DNA from: Archaeoglobus_B sp964471215
GTDB lineage: Archaea > Halobacteriota > Archaeoglobi > Archaeoglobales > Archaeoglobaceae
Assembly: GCA_964471215.1 (NCBI GenBank)
Contig: CAYYFC010000012.1
Coordinates: 1-38,966 of the forward strand
Direction of reading: 5' to 3'
DNA: 38,966 nucleotides
The position numbers and the translations under genes were made by a program. The notes beneath the pieces were generated by a model. It saw nothing but the letters and a program-made list of their open reading frames with translations. It searched no databases and had not been told where the DNA came from. Each line of letters starts with the position of its first letter. Positions within the stretch are counted from its first letter, which is position 1. Below, in pieces: positions 31,405-38,966 of this stretch.

Positions 31405-32126
31405 TGCTAAGAGAAGAGAGCACATGTTTTAAAAGATTAATTATTCAGAAAACTTTGTAGCTGTTATTTGAAAGAGGTGTTTTAAATAATCATTCCGCGA
31501 TTTTAACTGACGTCCTCTGCCCTAGAGGGAGAGGGTTCCTGCTAAAGCGAGGAGTAAGCTTAGGAGAGCTGTCTTACTCCGATTGCTGCATATTCCTTTT
31601 ATGCATAACATCTATAACAGAGGTTGTGTAATATAGGGCAGAAAAATCCAGCCTCGGGGCAGAAACGTTGATGCATTTGTAACACTTTTTCAAATATGAA
31701 TTGAATATTATCTCAGGATTTGTTAAATAAAAAGAGGACTGAGATATGGTAAGATGTTAGGTAGATATTCCACCAAATATGAACAGGAAATATCTCCACT
31801 AATCAAAAAAGAACAAGAACGGTTTGCCATAGTGGGGTAAAAACATCTTAATAATATAAGAAATATAACTTAAGAAATATAATTAGTTACTTTTGGGTAT
31901 GACATGGCAAAACATTCTTAATGTGCGTCCCGGCTATAGGGTATTTCGTAAAGGTGTGTACATGGGTTCTATTATTTCACTGTTCTCTCCTCAATAGTTT
32001 AATAAACATTCATTTAGGATTTCTCCCTTTCGGTGTGAACGGAACTCCCCACATCCTTACACCCACATCTCGCCCTTCAAGGACTTTCGGGTTTTTAATT
32101 GAATGTTCCTAATTTAAATTAAAAAT
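31405..32126. mobile_element. gene-free interval with IS-end debris
   Basis: At 31510-31560 lies a sequence with a GCCCTAGAGGG palindrome, followed by the perfect inverted repeat GGAGTAAG (31551-31558) / CTTACTCC (31573-31580). Both look like subterminal IS hairpins. At 32010-32100 the minus strand reads NPKVLEGRDVGVRMWGVPFT then PKGRNPK and TGA (32010-32012), a TnpB C-terminal tail. No intact gene is visible. The middle (31600-32000) is AT-rich and unidentified. Confidence 0.5.
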
Positions 32127-32321
32127 ATGTCGAACCCTACTGAGGTTGTCAGATGTTTAGATTCAGAAGGGAGATTGATGTTGAAGATTAGATTTACAGT
32201 TTCCCTGAGAAGTACGGAAGACGGAATGATAAAGCTAGATATTAAACCTCTTAGAGAGTTCTTGATATTAAATGTTAGGAAATTTGATGAAAGGAGATTG
32301 ATTGCTCTCGAGTTTACTTGA
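32127..32321 (+). CDS. hypothetical protein (64 aa)
   Basis: ATG 32127 lies directly after an AT-rich TATA-like block (AATTTAAATTAAAAATATG). The 64-residue product has beta-like alternation (LMLKIRFTVSLRS, IKLDIKPLREFLIL) and ends at TGA 32319-32321. There is no motif I recognise. It lies between the TnpB tail and a broken gene, in a decaying neighbourhood, so it may itself be a fragment or an orphan antitoxin-like protein. Confidence 0.4.
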   Translation: MSNPTEVVRCLDSEGRLMLKIRFTVSLRSTEDGMIKLDIKPLREFLILNVRKFDERRLIALEFT

Positions 32322-32353
32322 TAAGTTAGAAGAAAAGACTAAAAAGCTTATGA

Positions 32354-32548
32354 ATGCGAAAGATCTTGAAAATAGAGGAAGAGCCCTTAGAGATGAATAA
32401 AAAGTTGTTAGAGTTTTGTAGCGAGCTATAGATCTTTGGAGATGAAATTATAGAGGGAGTGAGAGAAGAAATAGAATGCTTCAGGAGGATCAGGGGAGAA
32501 TATAGAATAAAGTTCTTAAAAAAATTTAGAATTACAGACAATTTCTAA
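32354..32548 (+). pseudogene. small gene with in-frame TAG, unidentified
   Basis: From ATG 32354 the frame gives MRKILKIEEEPLEMNKKLLE FCSEL, a TAG at 32429-32431, then IFGDEIIEGVREEIECFRRI RGEYRIKFLKKF and a TAA at 32546-32548. The coding character continues smoothly through the TAG, so one base change broke a 64-residue helical protein. It lies upstream of the antitoxin gene. Family not recognised. Confidence 0.4.
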
Positions 32549-32659
32549 GTGATTCCTTAATTCTAGACCAGATATGAGTGGTAAGAATACATAAGTTCAT
32601 ATAACAATCATGAGACATAGAGTAGGGAAATGTTTAAAGGATTTAGATGAATGGAAGAG

Positions 32660-32671
32660 ACTTTTAAAAGT
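32660..32671. promoter_or_regulatory. 12-bp palindrome at the toxin-antitoxin promoter
   Basis: ACTTTTAAAAGT is a perfect palindrome 13 bases before the antitoxin ATG. It may act as TATA box and as a binding site for self-regulation by the antitoxin complex. The distance is short for a TATA box of a leaderless gene. Confidence 0.35.
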
Positions 32672-32684
32672 GATTTAAAATGGC

Positions 32685-32954
32685 ATGGGTCGTGAGAGGT
32701 ATAAAAATGTGATCAGGGCAAATCCTAAGAGGTTAGAAGACCTACTAAGGAATCTTAGGAAAGATAGGGAACTGTTTGAGGAGATTGTAATTTCAGCCTA
32801 TGTTGAAGGTTTAATTAATCTATCAAAAGCCTCTGAGCTCTTGGAGATCATAAGGGATGAAATGATTAAGATGCTGAAAAAGAAAGGAGTTCCGATAAGA
32901 ATGCTGAGCAAGGAGGAAGTATTGGCAGAGGTGGAGGCCGTTAGATGGTTCTAA
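32685..32954 (+). CDS. UPF0175 family antitoxin-like protein
   Basis: The 89-residue protein carries the UPF0175 helix-turn-helix pattern: VISAYVEGLINLSKASELLE (about 35-54), then IIRDEMIKMLKKKGVPIRML (about 55-74). In this family the segment corresponds to xLYxEGkISLGKAAELxGx-xxxMxxLLxxRGIPI. These proteins are the DNA-binding antitoxin partners of DUF3368 PIN-like toxins. The stop overlaps the toxin start by ten bases, so the pair is translated together. The palindrome just upstream suggests autoregulation. Confidence 0.8.
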   Translation: MGRERYKNVIRANPKRLEDLLRNLRKDRELFEEIVISAYVEGLINLSKASELLEIIRDEMIKMLKKKGVPIRMLSKEEVLAEVEAVRWF

Positions 32955-33409
32955 TCGACAATACCGTTCTTACAAACTTCGTAAAGGTGAGCAGGATAGA
33001 TCTGCTAAAAAAAGCCTTCGATTGTATCTATATAACGGAGCATGTCTTGGAGGAGTTTAAGCTTGGAGTTAGAAGGGGAGTTCTACCCGATGTTAGTATC
33101 GATCTTGAAGTTTTAAGGCTAAAAGATGAGGAAATCGAACTCTATAATGCTTTAAGAGCTAGGCTGAGTAAGGGAGAAGCATCCTGTTTAGCCATCGCAA
33201 AGCATCGCAGCCTGAAAGTTCTGACGGACGATTCTGATGCAATGAGAACTGCTAACGTGTTGGGTGTTCCTGTATCTGGAACAATTGGTGTTCTTGCTCG
33301 GTGCGTTGAGAGGGGTATAATTACCAAAGAGGAAGGTAATCGCATCTTGAAAGAGATGATCGAAAAGGGATTTTACTCCCCTATTTCGGATTTGGATGAA
33401 TTCTTGTGA
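32945..33409 (+). CDS. DUF3368 PIN-like toxin
   Basis: The 154-residue protein fits DUF3368, a PIN-domain-like family expected to cut RNA. The acidic catalytic positions are IDNTVLTNF (Asp5), EHVLEEF (Glu around 34-37), LSKGEASCLAIAK (Glu around 77) and VLTDDSDAMRTA (Asp around 94-97). VPVSGTIGVLARCVERGIIT is the typical DUF3368 downstream helix pair. Partnered with the UPF0175 antitoxin, which overlaps it by ten bases. The pair is flanked by IS debris, in keeping with horizontal spread. ATG 32945 directly precedes the first PIN strand. Confidence 0.85.
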   Translation: MVLIDNTVLTNFVKVSRIDLLKKAFDCIYITEHVLEEFKLGVRRGVLPDVSIDLEVLRLKDEEIELYNALRARLSKGEASCLAIAKHRSLKVLTDDSDAMRTANVLGVPVSGTIGVLARCVERGIITKEEGNRILKEMIEKGFYSPISDLDEFL

Positions 33410-35347
33410 AAAATCCTCAATTATATTTTCTTTTCACAAAAATATATTTACTTGATGATTCTGCTGTATTACAAAATTTATGGAAATATACGCTTTAGTG
33501 CAGGTGAGCTATCCTGCCCTAAAGGGGGTGGAGCTTCTCCCGTTCCACCCGCCTTCTCAGCAAGGCTTCATACGGGGGTTAAGGGCTTGCCCACTGAAGC
33601 CCCATCCCGCTCCCCTCGTTAAGGAGCAGGCTAAGCAAACTATCTCTTTCCCCTTAAGGGACGTCATAGGAAACATTTCATCTTCTTGTGGGAATTCGAA
33701 GTATTTAAAGCTACCAACAACCCCTTCACTGCCTCCTTGCGTATCCCAGCCTTAAAAGGCGAGATTTTGCAACGATTTCATAAACAGAACGGACCGAAGG
33801 AAGCTTTCTATTTCAAGAAATTGAAGGATTTTTTGATATTGGGCTTACGAATATTAAGATCCTCTAAGGTCATCTACCTAACCTAATTAAACAATAGTGT
33901 TGGGTAAGAACAGACTTAGTATGCTTGCAAAGGACTGTATTGAAACGATGTACCTTCAGACGCGATAAACTGTCGAATCATATGCCCCATCCATCCGGCT
34001 GTCTCTTATTGTTCTTCAGAGGTCTTTGACGATCTCTTATATGAGGATTCACATCCTCTTTTTCCCCTTTCATTAAGGGTTTGGGCTGGGAAAAGAAGAT
34101 ATTCTACGCCGAATTGCAACCTATGCAACGAACAGGCGGCATGTATATACCAATCCGCACAAATTCGTGTATTTCTCTGGTGCGTCGATCTTGAAGGTAC
34201 GGTAATAACCACCATCGGTGTGAAGACAGGAGTAATCGTTTAAATCTACATTCAAAAATTTCTAAAATCTTTATAAAAGAGATCGAATTTTTTCTTTTTA
34301 ATGGGGCAGAAACATATGATAAGGAATGTTATTATGTTAAATTAACTCCGCTCGGGATGTGGGAAGTGTGGATAGTAAACCCGAAAGGGCGGAGCTGATA
34401 AATCAGAAGACAATTCCTTTGAAAGCCTCCGAATTGGGATGTGGAGGGAGAATCCCCGCTAATCAAATGTTATGAAGGCAATAGAGAGTCAGAACGGAAG
34501 TGCGAAAAAGAGAAGTGTGCATTCAATTATTTTTTATTTTTTATAAATATGACAAATTTTCCTCCTTTTTAATGAGGGTAATCGGATCTCGACGCTATCG
34601 GTTGCAGATATTTTTATAAATATATTTATATAATGTAAATGGAATTGTATAAATTATTGGAGGTTGTTGTATGTGAGGAAGGGAATATTCTCAGCTACGG
34701 AAAGTGTCATGAGGGAAGAACTTGTATTCAAACACATCTGCATAGGATTCTTCAGCCCGAACGAGCGATTGAAGCTCGATAACGCGTCATATACGCATCG
34801 GCGAACCCTGCATTTCTGGGGTTCGAGGAGAAGGGCAAACCTACCTTCGAAGATGCAGAAGTTCGCAATTACGTCCTAGCGGAGGAGAAGAGAAAAGCCG
34901 TGAGTTGTTCGGACATTTACTGTTACTTCCGATAAAAGAGCAGAATTAAGCTTCTAAAGTAAAATGGCTGCGGTTATCCTTTGATCGGGTAAATGACTGC
35001 GGCAGAGTATGCTCGGGAAACTTACATAAGAAGGATATCGACCGTTGAACCGGAACGCCTGGTGTTACAGACATCCCCTTCGACTCTCTCATCACATATA
35101 AGCTTTGGAACGTGAAGCCGGTATGCTCCGAGCCAGTTGAGGAAAGAAGATCCGTTAAATGCAAGCAGTATTGGTAAAGATGAAGCCATGATATCGTTCA
35201 GAGATGGGCAGAACTCATTCTGACATTCTAAAGTAACAATCTTAATTTATAATTTGTAAATTTTTATTATTTAATGTCAACTGTCACGGTTATTTGTCCG
35301 AGTTTAAGGACAGTTGAGGATTAACGACCCAGAAGCTAAGTTTTAAG
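33410..35347. mobile_element. 1.9-kb gene-poor region with scattered IS ends and fragments
   Basis: 33500-33660 carries CCCTAAAGGG and several CCCC/GGGG stems like IS ends elsewhere. 34344-34475 (plus) reads NSARDVGSVDSKPERAELIN QKT...GCGGRIPANQML then TGA, similar to TnpB tails (DVGS...). 34639-34782 (plus) is a 47-codon frame (MELYKLLEVVVCEEGN...) behind a strong TATA box, with three Cys and no known family. CGAACCCT...GGGGTTCG near 34804-34827 is a hairpin. No frame is clearly an intact gene, and 33700-34300 and 34950-35250 hold nothing I can name. Confidence 0.45.
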
Positions 35348-35420
35348 GGCCCGGACCGGGATTTGAACCCGGGACGACAGGATCCACAGTCCTGCGCTCT
35401 ACCTCTGAGCTATCCGGGCC
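35348..35420 (-). tRNA. tRNA-His (anticodon GTG)
   Basis: On the minus strand a full cloverleaf can be drawn. The 5' G-1 (35420) is followed by acceptor strand GCCCGGA pairing with TCCGGGC, and C73 (35348) pairs with G-1, the identity feature of tRNA-His. U8 A9 precede the D stem GCTC/GAGC, the anticodon loop is CTGTGGA with GTG, and the T arm is GTCCCGGGTTCAAATCCCGGT-like. CCA is not encoded. No intron is present. Confidence 0.97.
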
Positions 35421-35461
35421 AGTCATAATGTAATACATTTAATTGATTAAAATACTTTTGC

Positions 35462-36598
35462 TCAATCATTTATGCATATCATGTGTCCCATTTTTTCCTT
35501 CTTTGTCTTTAAGTAGCACAGATTCTCCCTAGATGGTTCGACTTCTATGGGCTCCCTTCTAACCTTAAATCCATACTTTTTCAATTCTTCGATCTTTAAC
35601 GGATTGTTTGTCATAAGTCTGATGGATTTGACACCCAGATCCATTAGTATCTGTGCAGAAATACCGTAGCTTCTCAAATCGGGTGGAAATCCAAGTTCTA
35701 TGTTCGCTTCCACTGTATCCTTTCCCTCCTCCTGCAACTTATATGCCATGAGCTTATTTATCAGACCTATACCCCTCCCCTCATGACCCCTCATGTATAT
35801 GAGCACTCCCTTACCCTCCCTGTCTATCATCTTCAGAGCCTTCTCAAGCTGCTCTCCGCAATCGCATCTTAGGGAATGGAATACATCTCCGGTAAGACAT
35901 TCCGAATGTATTCTAACGAGCACGTCCCCCTCGGAAACGTCTCCCTTAACAAGGGTAATTATCTCACCTATAGGCGTCTTGTAGCCTATTGCCTTAAACG
36001 TCCCGTAGAACTTGGTCGGAAGGGTTGCCGAGACCACTCTTTCTATTAGCTTTTCATTCTTTAACCTGAACTCTATCAACTCGTTTATACTTATGGCAAC
36101 CAATCCCTTCTCTCTTGCAAATTTAAGACCGTAGTCGGGATCGGCTGTTTCACCTCTCTCCGTTATAAGCGTCGAATAAACCCCTGCCAGTTTATATCCG
36201 CTCAACCTGGCAACATCCAAGCTTGCTTCTGCAAAAAAAGGTCTTTCAAGAACTCCTCCTTCTTTTGCCTCCTCAATGAAGATTCTACCGGGATATCTTA
36301 TCTCGTCGAGATTTAGATTTTTATTTACGAGAGTTCTTATGAGTTTTGCCCTTTCTTCTGCCGAAATCGCTTTAAAATCAATTGGAATAGCATTTCCATT
36401 ATAAAACCTGAACCTGTTCAATCCCAACTCAGATATGTCCTTCCAGGGAAGAGCAACTCTTATCTCATCACAGTTCTTCATTATAAAATTTATTATGTCA
36501 CCCGATACGACTTCAGCAGGAATTGTTAAAACAGATTTAGATTCATCGTAAACCACTATCGGTTTTGAATTTCTAACAGAATTCACAACATCCTGCAT
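35462..36598 (-). CDS. RibBA-like protein: intact GTP cyclohydrolase II domain fused to a degenerate DHBP synthase domain
   Basis: The C-terminal half (about 200-365) is GTP cyclohydrolase II, which opens GTP in riboflavin synthesis: HSECLTGDVFHSLRCDCGEQ gives the three zinc Cys, MRGHEGRGIGL the catalytic loop, and YGISAQILMDLGVKSIRLMT then NNPLKIEEL the substrate pocket. The N-terminal half is RibB-like in layout (RYPGRIFIEEAKEGGVLERP, EASLDVARLSGYKLAGVYST) but lacks the acidic DDEDRE-type motif (here YDESKS) and the HTEA histidine (here FAEAS), so it is unlikely to make dihydroxybutanone phosphate. Many archaea use an unrelated type III cyclohydrolase instead. Stand-alone gene with tRNA-His downstream. 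Confidence 0.88.
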   Translation of the reverse strand: MQDVVNSVRNSKPIVVYDESKSVLTIPAEVVSGDIINFIMKNCDEIRVALPWKDISELGLNRFRFYNGNAIPIDFKAISAEERAKLIRTLVNKNLNLDEIRYPGRIFIEEAKEGGVLERPFFAEASLDVARLSGYKLAGVYSTLITERGETADPDYGLKFAREKGLVAISINELIEFRLKNEKLIERVVSATLPTKFYGTFKAIGYKTPIGEIITLVKGDVSEGDVLVRIHSECLTGDVFHSLRCDCGEQLEKALKMIDREGKGVLIYMRGHEGRGIGLINKLMAYKLQEEGKDTVEANIELGFPPDLRSYGISAQILMDLGVKSIRLMTNNPLKIEELKKYGFKVRREPIEVEPSRENLCYLKTKKEKMGHMICIND

Positions 36599-36772
36599 AA
36601 GTAGATGAGATGTTAAAGACTATATATAATTTTTGAGATGTTTCTCAAAAATGTTATCGCTGTCGCCGAGTTCGGTGACAAGCCCCTCAATTCTACTACA
36701 GCTCAATGCCTGAAAAGTAAAAGTGGTTCATCGACCAGGACACCTAATTCGGGGTATTCGTCTTTATTATCA

Positions 36773-37018
36773 TTAAAGGCAGTCCGATTTTCTTTGGCTG
36801 TTCCTCTTCTCATCTCTATATACCTTCTCACCCTTCCCCTCCACAAAATTCGCAATTTCTCTTGCTTTTTTTAGTTCTTCATACTCCCCTTCATCCATCT
36901 CTATTATGAAGCTTCCGATGTATCCACATCTTTTACACATGTATTTTCCTGTATAACCACCGGATTCAAGTTCGATTTCCGTTGATCCGCATACAGGACA
37001 TATCAGAACCCTCCTCAT
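36773..37018 (-). CDS. small zinc ribbon protein
   Basis: The 81-residue protein starts MRRVLICPVCGSTEIELESG and has CXXC at 7/10 and 28/31 (YMCKRCGYIGSF), a classic rubredoxin-type zinc ribbon like those in transcription factor S or RpoP, but without their other domains. The C-terminal half is a charged helix (about 42-70). It lies downstream of the Pcc1-like gene on the same strand with a 66-base gap. Similar orphan zinc ribbons are common in Euryarchaeota. Role unknown, nucleic acid or protein binding likely. 36599-36772 upstream of ribBA holds no gene; it contains the imperfect hairpin GTCGCCGAGTTCGGTGAC. Confidence 0.75.
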   Translation of the reverse strand: MRRVLICPVCGSTEIELESGGYTGKYMCKRCGYIGSFIIEMDEGEYEELKKAREIANFVEGKGEKVYRDEKRNSQRKSDCL

Positions 37019-37084
37019 AAAGAGAATAGTTCATACCTATAAATAACCTGTGTGAATTCAACAATTGACGTGCTCAGAAAATCG

Positions 37085-37309
37085 TCATTTGATTTCATTC
37101 AATATCTTCTGTACAGAACTAACAGCCTTCAGGTTTATGAAGTAATCCTCGATAGCGTTTATCATGGCACCTATTTTTTCCGTTTTTATTTCAATCACAA
37201 GGTCTTTGCCCTCCAACCTGCAGTAACTCCATTTGAGATCATCGGGGTTCAGGGCTCTAACGATGAGATCTGCTTCATCCATTTCTATCCTTATCTTGCC
37301 ATACAGCAC
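37085..37309 (-). CDS. second Pcc1-like protein (Pcc1 paralogue, possible Gon7/Pcc2-like)
   Basis: The 74-residue protein has the Pcc1 pattern: GKIRIEMDEADLIVRALNPD, then strands WSYCRLEGKDLVIEIKTEK and the C-terminal helix IGAMINAIEDYFINLKAVSS. It resembles textbook archaeal Pcc1 (helix with RALNPDD, then two strands, then helix) as well as or better than the protein at 2953. Archaea often encode two Pcc1 paralogues, one of which has been proposed to play the role of eukaryal Gon7 as Pcc2. The start overlaps the end of the DHH gene by 19 bases, so the two are co-transcribed, a pairing seen in other Euryarchaeota. Confidence 0.8.
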   Translation of the reverse strand: MLYGKIRIEMDEADLIVRALNPDDLKWSYCRLEGKDLVIEIKTEKIGAMINAIEDYFINLKAVSSVQKILNEIK

Positions 37310-38583
37310 AGTCTGTCAACCTCCTTTATAAATTCCTCAACCTTTTCTGAGCTTATATTTGCTCCCGCTGCAACCCTATGCCCTCCCCCTCTACCCCCAA
37401 CCTTTTCCGCAGCCTTTCTCATAACCTCAGCCAAGTCTATTTTTATCTTATCATTTCCTCTCGCGGAAACCTTAGCCTTTTCATTTTTTATATTCACTGC
37501 TACAAAAGGCTTATCGGGGTATAGATATCTTGAAAATACAGTGGCAATTGGTCCAGTTGTCTGCGCGTTTTCCATGATCAGATACCTTATACAAAATCCC
37601 TCCCTGATATCCTCTCTCCTCCTGTGTATCTCCTCAAGTAGATCCACCGTGTACCTCCTCCATATATCCAGTGCTCTCTCCAAATACCTCCCATCCCTCA
37701 TGCAGAGGGCAAATCCTATGCTGCAGGAAGATATCCTTCCGCATGCGTTAACGACATCTGTGAACATAGTTATGCTCTTTATCAGTTCATTCTTTAGAAC
37801 TATCCTCCTACCGACGAAATCCTTAATAGCTCCCTCGTAAGCTCCCATTTTAAGTAACCTCAAGACAATTGCATTTGAGAGTCTGTGAAGCTCATCCCTC
37901 GTCAGATCATCCAAATCCTTATCGCCATCTATTCCTATTCTGGACAGAAATTCATCCAGTTCATCATCCTTTTTATAAAAATCGAGAAATGGTTCTATTG
38001 AAAAAACGAGCACATCTCTTATCTTTCCCGAATGAATATTTAATCCATCCATTATTTCTATAAATCCGTTCCTTATGCCCTCCCTTAATATTTCAGCATT
38101 TCCACCTGTTATCTTCTGTTTATCTCCCAGCGCACCAATTAACGCTATTCCTGCTAGATCCTTGTTATTTCCGAGCATATTCGCCAGTACATATGCCGTT
38201 CCACTGGCCGATAGCTCATAAGTACCATCGAGTCCCGCCAGATGTGGATTTATATGAACGCATTCTCTTTTGGCCTCTATTCTACCAATGGGGTAATGAT
38301 GATCGATTATGATTACATCCGCATCTATATTCGAAATTATATCTGGATATCCACTCCCCATATCCTCCAGAATTAGGAGTTCGTCACTCGAATACTCTAT
38401 CGACTCGTTCAACCCTCTCAAAAAACTTAAATGATATCTCTTATCAATTCTTAAAAGAGCTCTTGAAATTATAGCCCCAGCTGTAATTCCATCTGCATCG
38501 TTATGCGTATAAATCCTTATGAAATCGTATTTCTCGATCAATTTTACTGCTTTCAAGGCCTCGGTTTTCAGTATGTCAAACAT
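37291..38583 (-). CDS. DHH/DHHA1 phosphoesterase, archaeal RecJ-like (GAN/Cdc45-related)
   Basis: The protein has the DHH signature VIIIDHHYPIG (about 85-95 from ATG 38583), preceded by YTHNDADGITAGAIISRALL, which supplies the first metal-binding Asp residues, and ILEDMGSGYPD. DHHA1 at the C-terminus has KVSARGNDKIKIDLAEVMRK and the GGRGGGHRVAAGA loop. Archaeal members are 5'-3' or 3'-5' single-strand exonucleases or oligonucleotide phosphatases; one group joins GINS and MCM. I place the start at ATG 38583 since a TATA-like GAATATAAG (38605-38613) lies about 25 bases upstream; the frame continues 35 poorly conserved codons to 38688. Confidence 0.88.
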   Translation of the reverse strand: MFDILKTEALKAVKLIEKYDFIRIYTHNDADGITAGAIISRALLRIDKRYHLSFLRGLNESIEYSSDELLILEDMGSGYPDIISNIDADVIIIDHHYPIGRIEAKRECVHINPHLAGLDGTYELSASGTAYVLANMLGNNKDLAGIALIGALGDKQKITGGNAEILREGIRNGFIEIMDGLNIHSGKIRDVLVFSIEPFLDFYKKDDELDEFLSRIGIDGDKDLDDLTRDELHRLSNAIVLRLLKMGAYEGAIKDFVGRRIVLKNELIKSITMFTDVVNACGRISSCSIGFALCMRDGRYLERALDIWRRYTVDLLEEIHRRREDIREGFCIRYLIMENAQTTGPIATVFSRYLYPDKPFVAVNIKNEKAKVSARGNDKIKIDLAEVMRKAAEKVGGRGGGHRVAAGANISSEKVEEFIKEVDRLCCMAR

Positions 38584-38688
38584 TGCAAAGATTTTGAAGA
38601 CATGAGAATATAAGTCTTTAGCATGCACGGGATTTGAAGATCTTTTAGGTATAATTAAATTTAAATATAGTGGAAATATAAAACGCAT

Positions 38689-38966
38689 TTAAAAGTTCTG
38701 ATCTCCGTGAAATTATATGAAAATCTATGCTAACTCCGCTTTTTTACCCTAGCTCCAAATATAAACATCAGTCTGAAGGAGACGATTTTAATACCCAAGG
38801 AGAAATTAGTCTTGATGGGCTGGAAGGTTCATAAGGATGTGGAATAATCTGAAATTGTTGCATAGCTTATTGTCTGAATACACTCTGGATGCAGGGTGTA
38901 TGGCCTTAAGAGGCTCTAAGTTGAATGTGCGTAAAAATTCGAACGTCACAAAATGCAAGGGAGCTC
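38689..38966. other. end of window, no gene recognised
   Basis: No convincing frame is present. An imperfect hairpin (TACACTCT...AGGGTGTA, about 38879-38901) and GGATGTGGAATAATC near 38836 resemble IS-end text elsewhere in the window. The divergent AT-rich block at 38651-38670 may include a promoter for a gene beyond the edge. Confidence 0.35.

Noticed and set aside
34006..34215. A 69-codon minus-strand frame in the gene-poor region.
   Set aside because: No start signal, no coherent secondary structure and no family resemblance; likely chance.
34350..34510. RNase P or SRP RNA considered because of the GC-rich, hairpin-rich text.
   Set aside because: None of the conserved core sequences of those RNAs is visible, and the text fits an IS-end and TnpB tail better.
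34946..35164. A 72-codon minus-strand frame near tRNA-His.
   Set aside because: Composition rich in Ser/Thr/Phe without motif; I could not link it to any IS protein with confidence.
36620..36770. A possible C/D or H/ACA sRNA between ribBA and the zinc ribbon gene.
   Set aside because: The C-like box (ATGATAA) and D box do not match the consensus, and the hairpin GTCGCCGAGTTCGGTGAC is too short for an H/ACA pocket.

Overview
The window is archaeal chromosome, most likely from a hyperthermophilic euryarchaeon of the Archaeoglobales type (this placement is inference). Translation and RNA genes are archaeal: aIF1A, aIF2-alpha, S17e, Nop10, class I lysyl-tRNA synthetase, replication factor C large subunit, prefoldin beta, KEOPS Pcc1, an Imp4-like Brix protein and a GPN-loop GTPase. 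A bacterial-type GyrB sits among them, as in Archaeoglobus and related Euryarchaeota. Many start codons lie about 25 bases after a TATA-like box with little or no leader. Genes on both strands are densely packed and often overlap by a few bases.

Layout. 1-3.7 kb: a partial gene, two tiny overlapping membrane-protein genes, a TauE-type permease, a broken DUF234 gene, then pfdB-pcc1 and debris of IS605/IS607 elements. 3.7-11.8 kb: Brix protein, moaC, rps17e-dapA, pyrG with a Trm112-like gene, rfcL, tyrS, aIF1A and a Mer/luciferase-fold protein. 12-14.8 kb: a dihydropteroate-synthase-like gene and a decayed tnpB element. 14.9-17.2 kb: aIF2-alpha, nop10, PAC2 and a Cys-rich protein. 17.2-17.9 kb: no protein gene, but a probable C/D box sRNA and a 27-bp inverted repeat. 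17.9-23.7 kb: ileS, gyrB and the GPN GTPase. 24.1-29.8 kb: the most unusual cassette. 29.9-38.6 kb: lysS, insertion-sequence debris, a UPF0175/DUF3368 toxin-antitoxin pair, almost 2 kb with no convincing gene, tRNA-His, a ribBA-like gene, a zinc ribbon protein, a second Pcc1-like gene and a DHH phosphoesterase.

The best candidate for an undescribed system is the minus-strand cassette 24373-29355. It encodes a MoxR-type AAA+ ATPase with a four-Cys insertion, two paralogous GXGXG beta-helix proteins (the fold of FwdC and the glutamate synthase alpha C-terminus), a VWA protein with an N-terminal HExxH metallopeptidase-like region, and a small four-Cys protein. MoxR plus VWA pairs usually remodel or load cofactor into a partner enzyme. 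Here the obvious partners are two GXGXG proteins, an arrangement I do not recognise from any named system. A divergent small helical protein shares the promoter region, which carries a 10-bp palindrome. A decayed IS end sits inside the operon and supplies the stop codon of one GXGXG gene.

Fragments of TnpB C-termini and structured IS ends recur at more than half a dozen sites, almost always between conserved gene blocks.
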